Assembly: GCF_000150275.1 (NCBI RefSeq)
Contig: NW_002060945.1
Location: forward strand, 3,557,172-3,621,171
Length of the DNA stretch: 64,000 nucleotides
Origin: Trichoplax adhaerens
Lineage: Eukaryota; Placozoa; Uniplacotomia; Trichoplacea; Trichoplacidae
Direction of reading: 5' to 3'
Shown: positions 49,580 through 64,000 of the stretch, piece by piece
How the letters are laid out: the number at the start of each line of letters is the position of its first letter
Numbering within the stretch: position 1 is the first letter of the stretch
The notes under the pieces: generated by a model
Told to the model about the DNA's origin: nothing
What the model saw: only the letters and a program-made list of their open reading frames with translations
Database searches by the model: none
Program-made: the position numbers and the translations under genes

Positions 49580-50782
49580 ATTTGCAAAGTGATACTATGT
49601 TGCGTACCTTACAACAGCAGTTATATATTCACTATCGTTTGTAATTAGATGGTATATAATGACAGTGGGCAGTTATTACTATGTAACAATTTTGTGCATT
49701 AATAGTACGATAGTAACGATATACGATGATACAATCACTCAATAATGTACTGTGCGGAGATTATAATTACTATATTATACACTCAGGGCTTTTAGTATCT
49801 TGTCGCTTTTCCGCAGCCAACGTTGGTGAAAACACTAAAAAATAAACGATGTAGGTATTTGCTGTTAGAAATTCGATATATAGATTAAAATAAAACAGAA
49901 AGTAACTCAATACTTTCCAGCCCTTTATGTATACAATATGCAACAAGTGGATAATACAGAACGTAGGATAAAAATACTCTCTATTCAGCCAAGAGAGGTA
50001 TCTTCACGTTGTACGGTTAATTTTTGCAGGTAGTCAATAACACTTTGTTCACTCTTGAAGTCATACTAAGTGATGACTTATTCAGTTCGTACTATAAGTA
50101 GCTATCAGTAAAAACTTACGCGTATATGTTATAAACTACTTTCGTAATATATGAGAGGAATCTTACCAGTTGAAGGTGCTAATAGTCTTTTAAATAATTA
50201 CTATTTCGTCGATGCATCGAAGACGAATGAATATTATTAAAGAGCTTCAAGATTCGAGCTCGATTTACAGTATGCAACAATCAGACTGGACAATGAATAT
50301 ACTGTACAGTACTCTAGACCTAAGCTACCGTATGGTACAGTACAGTACAGTACTGTATCCCAGAACGTTACCGTGCAATACGGTAACTGTACAGTACAGT
50401 ATAAAGGGTCTCATGTGTGAAACAGCTACAGTACAGTACTGTACTGTGCGGTATCGTACACGGTACGCGTACTGTACAGTACTGTACTGTACATATAGTG
50501 CCGAGCCGAGCTCAATCTTGAGGTGAATAATCCTGCAAAATTGATTTCTAATTGGATTCTTGCTTGAAAATTACCGTCATTAACGTAGTTAATAGCAATT
50601 AAGCGGTGGCTATACTATTCTTCTACAGGATCTACTCGCTACGGATGTCGTAGGACGATAAAATTCTACACTTTATATTGTACCTACGATATAGCTTCAG
50701 TCAGGTCAGATTATTATTATTTTGGATCGTTCAACTTTGCTGCACTAAATTAGCTCACATATTAAAAAAGTAAGTTCAATCG
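49580..50782. other. Divergent spacer between the small membrane gene and AAMP
   Basis: Probable shared upstream region of two divergent genes. The 50285-50500 part is dense with ACAGT/ACTGT palindromes (for example GTACAGTACAGTACAGTACT words), starting about 300 bp before the AAMP start codon. No exon seen. Confidence 0.55.
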
Positions 50783-53767
50783 ATGGACGGGTATAACCAA
50801 CACGATTCTAACGGTAATGAAGATATGACTGAAAATGGATACGAAGTTGTTGACGTAAATGATGGCGATGCTGCTGCTGAAAGTGAGGATGACATGAATG
50901 ATGGTAAGTATTACAAAATACGTTACATGATCTGCAGAGAATGTTCTCATCTTAATGGCACCTCTGATAAATGGCTTAAACGATTAAGCTGTTTATGCTC
51001 AATATAGTATCAGAGTTATTGGCACTGGCTGGACCTACCATTCAGTTATGTTATAGTGCCTGTGATAATAAGAAATAATCGTTAAGTTTTACTATTCGTA
51101 GACGCTATGACAAGGTGCTAGGATATTAACTCTGATAATATAACTAGTGATTTTTACAATGATTGTGTAATGTAGAGGAATTTGCAGAAGGAGCAATGGG
51201 ACCAAGCGATGACGAAGAAATACAAGCTTATTCTCGATCATATAGGCAACATCAAGGTAAGTTATGGCTAAACAGGCGTTAAATTAACCAAATTGAATGA
51301 TATAAATACGTAATTAATAATATAAGTACAAATTGTAATATTGTTTATTGCATATCAATGCAAGTTATAACCGTAAATTCATTACTATTACAATCTTGTA
51401 TCCACAATTACAGTCATAGATTGTCATAAAATCGTCAAGTAGGCAATCCTTTATACTTAATGCAAGTCTAATCTTTCTCGGATCATATGACAGACGTACA
51501 ATTAATAATTTTAATTTAGGGTCAGTGTTTTCCGTTGCAATCGACCCTGCCAATGGCAATTTAGCATTGACAGGAGGCGAAGATGACGTTGCTTATCTCT
51601 GGTCATTAGAAAACGGGAATATTTTGCTTGAATGCAAAGGTATAATTTGATAAGTCAATGGAATAAATTTATTCATTATTTAATAAATGTAGCAACATCA
51701 TGTCGGCGCCCACCTGGATGTTTAGAGTTCATGATTTTCTCATATTAATGATATGTCTATGTTTATGTGCAAAAATTTATTTAGGGCATAAAGACTCAGT
51801 AACTTGTGTCAGTTTTAGTTCAAATAGCAAATATTTTGCAACGGGCGACATGAGTGGGATTGTTAAAGTATGGGAAGTTGAAAAAAAACAAGAAATATTT
51901 TCTGCGGAATGTAGCGATATCGAGGTAACGCAAAAATGTCCATGTATAATATATGCATGGGTGTGGTCTTACTAGATTTGATGATATAACATATATATTT
52001 CATATGTATTTTATGGTTGATAAACGACGCGCAAGAATTAATACTATTTTTGAGTGATAACTTACGAGTGCTAAATTGATTTTACTATTTTGATAAAGAA
52101 GCTTTGTTAAACAGGTTTAAGGTTACTATGATATAGGGTTATTGAGCATGTCACTTTAGTTGTTGAAGGTATATATACATTTAGTTATCAATGAAAGATC
52201 TATGTATTGTATTTATAGTGGATGGAATGGCATAGCAATTATCCAGTACTTCTGGCTGGCGCTATAGATGGAAATGTATGGATGTGGCAAATCCCTACAG
52301 GTCTTTGCAAGATGTGTCAAAGCCATGGCTCAAAGTCGACTTGTGGAAAAGTATTCAACGACGGTACATGAGAAATAATAGGAATAATATCATATACGAT
52401 GCCCTTACTATAAATCAGTTTTGTTAAATTTTTGTTTGCTACTTAATTTAAATGGTACTCAGTATTTTAATATTGTTTCCAGTTAAACAATTGACCTAAA
52501 CTCCGTTCTTTTCTAATTTTAGATTCTGAAAATTTGTAAACAATTATTGAAATAACCCATTCAAACTATATTCTATTTTGTACATATGTGCAGGTAACCG
52601 AGCTTGTTTTGGCTATGAAGATGGATCTATAAAAATAGTGGACCTCAGAACTCTATCAACATTGTACCATATATCTGGTATTTTATGCGATAACTAGAAT
52701 GGAATTTAATTTAAATGATTTTCAATTTAATGGTATCACTGCTATTGTGATTGTTAGGAAATACAGGCCATTCGGATGCAGTGACTTCAATAGATATTTA
52801 TTCAGATGGAATTCTCATAGCTACGTCTTCTCTAGATGGAAGTATTAAAGTTATCAATTCAGCAAATGGAAGGGTAAGTTTAAACATGCACCTTGCGATG
52901 TAAATTAATATCCGGGATATATAGAGCATAACGACCTCTTTTCCTGAACTGATATCATTTTCTTCATTAGGTTGTTTTAACCCATGCAGCCTCGTGGCCA
53001 GACAATAGCAATAATGATAACAACACAAACACAGAGGCAGAAAAATCAGTTGAAGCAATCTCATTTTCGAAACTGTATGTTTATAGATAATTCTAAATTA
53101 TAAACTGGGGATTAACTTTTACAATAAATTTTTATTTTAAAGACAAACATTGCTCGCATCTGCTTCATTAAATGGAGATTTAGCCATCTGGGATCTTCCT
53201 ACACAAAGACTGCGACATCGTTGCAAACACGAGGTGTGTGAAGGTGTACTACTGTACTTACGGTTGTATCATAGTTGCATATTTATTATGTACTGTAAAT
53301 CTGTCCACGTAATGTGCATATAGTACTGTATATAACATATACACGTATGTATGTTTTATTCACTGTTTTAGCCGAAATGCGTACAATTTTAATCCTATGT
53401 AGTCAGACAAAGAGTGTCATATCGTTCACGGTTTTAATCACATAGTTCCTATCAATATGAAATATCTTTTCGATAACAGGGAGGAGTTTCCAAATTATTA
53501 TGGAATCCTGCTAAACCACTTCTGTACACTGGAGGCTTAAATGGCAACATACTAGTTTGGGACGGACTTAACGGTGAATGTCTTAAAGTTTGGCACGGAC
53601 ATTATGATGAGATATTGGATTTAGCTATTAGTGGGTATGTTACCCTTTCTAAGGTCTTTATTATTTAGCCAAGAATTAATTGCATCTTCTTTATTTGCAG
53701 AGACGGTGAGCGACTTTTATCCTGTTCTTCTGACAGTACAATGCGCTTATATAATTTACAACAATAA
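50783..53767 (+). CDS. AAMP: AAMP, angio-associated migratory cell protein (WD40)
   Basis: Eleven exons: 50783-50903, 51176-51256, 51520-51639, 51785-51924, 52219-52363, 52594-52677, 52758-52873, 52971-53074, 53143-53233, 53480-53634, 53701-53767; 1224 nt, 407 residues (human 434). An acidic, Asp/Glu/Asn-rich N-terminus (about 60 residues) is followed by a WD40 propeller: GSVFSVAIDP, TGGEDDVAYLW, GHKDSVTCVSF, ATGDMSGIVKVWEVE, WMEWHSNYPVLLAGAIDGNVWMW, GHSDAVTSIDI, LNGDLAIWDL, TGGLNGNILVWDG and a final GDGERLLSCSSDSTMRLYN. WD40 propellers are interaction platforms; AAMP has been linked to cell migration and, for its yeast counterpart Sqt1, to ribosomal protein assembly. The stop TAA lies inside an AATAAA word. 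Convergent with CNPPD1. Confidence 0.97.
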
Positions 53768-53769
53768 AG
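53764..53769 (+). terminator. AATAAA overlapping the AAMP stop codon
   Basis: The hexamer AATAAA contains the TAA stop (53765-53767). A second AATAAA lies about 85 bp downstream, near 53849. If the first were used, the 3'UTR would be only some 10-30 nt. Usage is not shown by sequence alone. Confidence 0.45.
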
Positions 53770-54315
53770 TTTTTACTCACCAAAAAGACCGAAATACATT
53801 AATCACAAAAGATTGATTTTATTACATTATAAAATCAAAATTCATACAATAAATTCTTGCTGGCTCTCAGCAATAATCTTATGAGAATTTTTAAGGCTGG
53901 ACACTAAATAAATCATTCAGGTTCCAATGTTTTCGATTTCGTCATTAATATATCCTTTTTGTGCACAGTAGCTTAGGTAAATGAACATAACTAAAGCTAT
54001 ATAAATATTACAGATTTTGAATAGAATTCTGTACCGTAAAATCTCTTATAATAGTAGGATAAATTAAAACTGTAATCGTAAATTACTATCAAGTTATATG
54101 CGCTATCGCATTCGAATATATTACATGTTGACTGCTAGCACCAGTGATACAATAATTAATAATGAATGATTACTGCACGTACTAGTTTCTTACGATAATT
54201 AGGTGCGCAATCATGCGCGTAAATACCAATGAAAAATAATCTTAACTTTAAATATACGATTATTTTGTAGTTAATGAATGAATAAGCCAACATATTATAT
54301 AGCTCAATTTAACAG

Positions 54316-57078
<2,763 letters not shown>

Positions 57079-57403
57079 TTTATCCTATTAAAATTTGCAA
57101 TTATAACCATGATTGATATGTGAAAAATTTCATGGTAATAAACACTTTTATTATTCAATAGGAATTAATTAGCAAAAGAAGGTAATAACGATTCCTTTCC
57201 TAAAGGGAATTAGTGGCATATTATGCATCATCGTAATCACTTGGTGCCACCAAGCGATCACGTCTTTCAACAATATAAAGTGCTATCCTGACTTTTATCA
57301 TTCCATACAAGGGAATGATCGATTGCTGTTTCTGTGTCATGTCTATCGCTATCTAGGTACTGTACTGTACGATATAATCTGTTCTTCAAGACTATAATAG
57401 TAA

Positions 57404-58010
57404 TAATACCCAGCCTATATTATACTCTCTACGAGTGTCCAACGTGTACTGTATATGCAATTTATTCTGCAGTATGGCATTGTATCCTTCTACTGTACGT
57501 ATTATAATACAGTATCGATCTTTCAATGGTGTTACTCTTTGCCATTTCTTAAAATCTCTCTTATGCTTTACCTAATTTCTTTTTTCATATCATATCAATC
57601 TATTCTTCAAGACTATCATACCAGCCTACATTATACTTTCTACAAGTGTACAACGTGTACTTTATGTGCAATTTATTCTGCAGTATGGCATTGTATCCTT
57701 CTACTGTACGTAGCATAATACAGTATCGATCTTTCAATGGTGTTACTCTTTGCCATTTCTTAAAATCTCTCTTATGCTTTACCTAATTTCTTTTTTCATA
57801 TCATATCAATCTATTCTTCAAGACTATCATACCAGCCTACATTAACTCTCTACAAGTGTACAACGTGTACTTTATGTGCAATTTATTCTGCAGTATGGCA
57901 TTGTATCCTTCTACTGTACGTAGCATAATACAGTATCGATCTTTCAATGGTGTTACTCTTTGCCATTTCTTAAAATCTCTCCTATGCTTTACTTGCACGC
58001 TTTACCTAAT
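57404..58010. repeat. Three tandem copies of a 210-bp unit
   Basis: The word CTGCAGTATGGCATTG recurs at 57467, 57678 and 57888 (period 210-211). Copies are nearly identical over CTTCTACTGTACGTA, CAGTATCGATCTTTCAATG and CTTCAAGACTATCATACC; the third is interrupted near 57990. Open frames here simply follow the repeats. Lies between divergent CNPPD1 and NABP starts. Confidence 0.9.
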
Positions 58011-58419
58011 TTCATTTTTTCATATCATATCACGCTTCTCTCTCGCTACAGTACATACAGTAGACGCTTGAAACATTTTCGCGGATTTTCTCACGTTGAA
58101 TGACTAAGGTAAAGCTTTTGAATTTTCTTCTACAGGACACTATCTTGTCTAATTCTTGACTGAGACGATGAACTCATCATCTTTACAATATCACCATTAC
58201 TTGGATAGGACTACGCTCTCAATTACGCTTTCTTACCTGATGGTGGACGGCTTTGGGGGTCGATTTATTTGAAAGTGCTTTCGCCAAGGTTACGTCAGGA
58301 TAAGTGATAGTACAGCAGGGAGAAATTTGATTTTACTCAGTGGCGCTAACTTGCTATTACAGACGAGTGCCGTAACAGCAAACTGTACTGCATACTAGAC
58401 CTGAGAAAGGTTCGGTTCA

Positions 58420-59400
58420 AACCGTGTACAGTGCACACTGTACAGTAAGTACAGTACTATGAACTGTACTATGAACTTGTAGCAGAATTTTCTCTTGCAA
58501 GTACAGTAAGTCCCTGACAGCACTCAGTACACAATACAAAATGACCTTGGCAACGATGAAAACAGTTGAAAACACTGAGAACTAAGAACCTGTCCAGTAC
58601 AGTACAGTGTACTGGAGTTGCACAGGACCGTACTGTACACTGTACACTGTACAGCTTGAGTCCTTTCTTTTCACATACAGTACTGTACTGTACAGTACTG
58701 CAAGTCAGTGAATCAAAATATCGCAGTTTTTAGACCTGATTCTTGGAGTTTTTAGACGTGTCGATAGATGAAGATTTCAAGAATATGTATGTGCAGTATT
58801 CTGTAGTCCATGAGGCCCCGCTAGTTTCCCCATACGTTGATGAAACTCTACTTCTGCCACACCGCAGAACCAGTCTATCTGTCACAGCATACAGTAATTG
58901 ACAATTTTCAACACTATTAATTGAACGTACTGTACAGTACAGTATGGGGAACTAGCGGGGCCTGATGACCATGGACCAATGAACATGTACAGTACATTGT
59001 ACAGTACGTACAGTGTACAGTATACAGTCGTAATGATCACTCTTGGACGGACAGATATTTTTTCGCCCAATCTCGTCCAAATAGTGTGCCAAACTCTTCG
59101 CTATGACAGTACTTTAGTATGCAGACCCTCAATCTTGAATCGACCCATTTTTCTCAATGATGTCATACAGTATTATCTTGAGTCTGTTGCTAACTTCTGC
59201 TTGAAAAAAGTCATACAAGATCGCAGACGTTATTTAAATTAGTACCGGTGATTTCGAAAAATAGCCACGGAAGATCCATACTACTATAATGGAGAGATTG
59301 GATCAGTCCCTGTACTGTCTGTCCCACGCATGGCTGCGACTTTACAGTGTACAGTACAGTGTCACCAGCCATGTACTGTACACTGTACACTGTACATAGT
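58420..59400. repeat. ACAGT/ACTGT palindromes upstream of NABP
   Basis: At about 58678-58700 two 11-base arms (CAGTACTGTAC and its complement) flank one base. At 59345-59390 a 15-base arm (ACAGTGTACAGTACA) pairs with its complement across a loop of about 13 bases. Further runs at 58425-58465, 58590-58650, 58928-58945 and 58985-59030. Confidence 0.8.
58813..58963. repeat. Inverted repeat with GC-rich arms
   Basis: Left arm 58813-58834 (AGGCCCCGCTAGTTTCCCC...) and right arm 58943-58963 (...GGGGAACTAGCGGGGCCT) are reverse complements apart from one inserted T, separated by about 108 bp. The GC-rich arms stand out in AT-rich DNA and suggest a small foldback or MITE-like element; no target-site duplication is obvious. 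Confidence 0.75.
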
Positions 59401-59637
59401 GGTGTCCACTTCGGTCTACTCATCGTCGAGAAAATAGTTTGGATGGCCAATTACAATTATTATTATTATTATTGCAGTCCAAATCAGCCAAGAAGAAAAC
59501 TTTCAACTTCCTCTTTATTTGTCTTACTGTATAGAGTTGGAAATTGTACGCCATCTTGACTGATGGATGCATAGGCTATCGTGGTATCAAGGCAATTTCT
59601 ACCTTTACTGTAAGATATATTAATCAACTCTTTCAAC

Positions 59638-62258
<2,621 letters not shown>

Positions 62259-64000
62259 TGACATCTATATGTTATATACTCGTAGGAGGCATCAAAATCT
62301 GAAACAATAACTTAAATCTGAAATTCCAGTGATGTATTTGGATGACCTTCATGAACAGGAAACTGTTCGTGACTGCAAAATAAACTATATGCATTTATAC
62401 CTTATAAGCGACGTTTTCCATTGATTTGAAATAATACAGCTATGAAGACAGTTTACATGTCTGAAAGTTAGTATTGTTAATAAATTTATACTTAGAACTT
62501 ATAGCAACCGTTTCGGTGACAACAGTAAAATACTGCTGCTTTTATGTCGTTTATAACCTGAATTATCGTATCTTATGTCATGCTCATTTGTAGCAGTCCC
62601 GTCTTTGCACCATATATTAAATTCAATTGATATTTAATTTCTAATAGCTACCCCACGCACATTTATGCAATAATAGCCCTATCTTTGGATCATATTGAAA
62701 TTCAGTTAGGATTTAATTTCTAATGGTTAAGCCTATGTTATTATAAACAATTTATATTAATGCCTGTTTTTGCCATCGCAATCAGTTAAAGCCTTCGAGT
62801 AATACGAGCACGAGTAGATATTGTAGTAAGATCTATACTGTAACGCATACACTTACAGTATCATTTTTCGAATGATGACCGTACTTTATATGGTATACAG
62901 ATGCATCACAATTCCCTTTATATCAAATCATGTTCGCAATAGATTTAAAATTCAGAAATAGCAGCTATAAAATACTATGCTAAATACACAGTAAAACACT
63001 ACACGCTGAGTATAGCACAAGGATGAACGAAATTGCAAGATTCTCAGGCTTGATGAGAAAGTAAGGAAATACGAGATAAAATGGTATACACGACAGTACA
63101 CATCTTACTTGCGACAATTGTATTTATTAACAAATTAAAAGAGGTCAGTCTGTAATCAAGAAACGTTAATAATATACTTTTATCATTGATTGCAATCAAA
63201 TACGTGATCGTATTCACGTTCAGCAAATGTTTATAATATTAATATATCTCAGGTTATTACTGATATGACATATGTATGCTACTTTATGAATTATATTATC
63301 ATTACATTACCGAAATAAACACTAGTTTCTTTTGTTAGTGTTTAGAAGAATTAGCTAAGATTCAATCAGACATTGGTTCTACTAACACTAATAGAATATG
63401 TTCGTGAATTATAAGGAAAAAATTATAGTATCAAAGCGTATTACAAACAAGATCCAGCAAAGTTTGCAACTACTACCTACGATAGATTGTTAATTCAAGA
63501 TTCTGGAATCAATATATGATTACTCGCATGGCAAGATGACGAGGAATTTGAATTTTACAAATAATACAATATCATGAATAAATTTTTAAGCAATTTTCAG
63601 GCCATGGCGAGAGATTCACCAAGAAAAACATCAAAATGGAAATACGCGTACTACTTATAATATGTAATTCTAAGCTTTGTACTAAATTACGGCGTAAATA
63701 TGTAAAATACTCTACGTATATCACTATATGCTACGAATTTAGTATCAATCATTCAGGAGACACACTTGAATTTTATCATTTACAATGGCGTTCTAAAAGT
63801 AAAATAGTATTCTTAGTATGCAATTGAAAAATGATGTAGTTCTTACGAAATCAGCCATAATTTTATGTACTGCATTAAATATGCAAAACTTTTATACTGT
63901 ATCTAGATCAAGAATTAACGTGTTATTGCCAATACTTAATGTCTCTATAAGAAGTAAAATCAATTCATATATTGAATTCGTCTGTGACTCGCGATCATGA
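62259..64000. other. Right edge, no gene recognised
   Basis: After the NABP 3'UTR, two related blocks of about 100 bp with TTTAATTTCTAAT...GCTA/GGTTA words (about 62640 and 62710) look like a short decayed duplication. Remaining open frames are short and unsupported by splice pairs or family similarity. Confidence 0.45.

Noticed and set aside
50212-50526. A 104-codon plus-strand frame before AAMP
   Set aside because: Most of it is translation of ACAGT/ACTGT repeats (Tyr-Ser-Thr-Val series), so it is a repeat artefact.
57455-58071. Hydrophobic, Cys/Tyr-rich frames of 71-87 codons
   Set aside because: They follow the 210-bp tandem repeat and repeat with it; no independent coding evidence.

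Overview
The window looks like a compact, intron-rich, AT-rich invertebrate animal genome. Genes have many short coding exons with clean GT-AG introns, and the proteins are closely human-like. About one recognisable gene per 9 kb, together with gene content typical of an early-branching animal, makes a placozoan (Trichoplax or Hoilungia type) the best guess. That is inference, not proof. I rebuilt seven spliced gene models by hand from splice sites, reading frame and family conservation. Every model is phase-consistent and its total coding length divides exactly by three.

Layout from left to right. 1-3242: no gene seen. 3243-20868 (-): a 49-exon, 1681-residue DIP2 homologue (DMAP1-binding N-terminus plus two adenylate-forming-like domains) with a 6.9 kb first coding intron full of decayed tandem repeats. 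21.4-22.8 kb, upstream of DIP2: a 115 bp tandem array grading into an older unit of about 190 bp. 24742-32552 (-): a 28-exon, 1509-residue giant-kinase relative with order Ig-Ig-Ig-FN3-SH3-kinase-Ig-kinase-Ig-FN3 (SPEG/obscurin/UNC-89-like). 32.6-43.3 kb: a large gene-poor interval rich in strand-switching ACAGT/ACTGT palindromes, with one possible small exon. 43285-47590 (+): puromycin-sensitive aminopeptidase (903 residues). 48893-49579 (-): a two-exon 68-residue single-pass membrane protein, too split to show as one open frame. 50783-53767 (+): AAMP WD40 protein (407 residues). 54316-57078 (-): CNPPD1-like cyclin-box membrane protein (361 residues). 57.4-59.4 kb: a 210 bp triplicate repeat, palindromes and an inverted repeat. 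59638-62258 (+): SOSS-B/NABP single-strand DNA-binding protein (220 residues). 62.3-64 kb: nothing recognised.

The genes are not an operon or a defence island; they serve unrelated functions (lipid/adenylate metabolism or signalling, cytoskeletal kinase, peptide turnover, WD40 scaffold, cyclin-like protein, DNA repair). What may tie them together is ancestry. As I recall human gene locations, the relatives of nearly all of them lie on 2q32-q35, 12q13 and 17q21, the HOX-bearing paralogous regions, so the window may preserve very old linkage. The most striking new-looking details are the SH3-plus-twin-kinase protein, the near-identical exon plan of its two kinase modules, a duplicated 27-nt microexon in its linker, the run of ten frame-neutral exons in DIP2, and the small membrane-protein gene.
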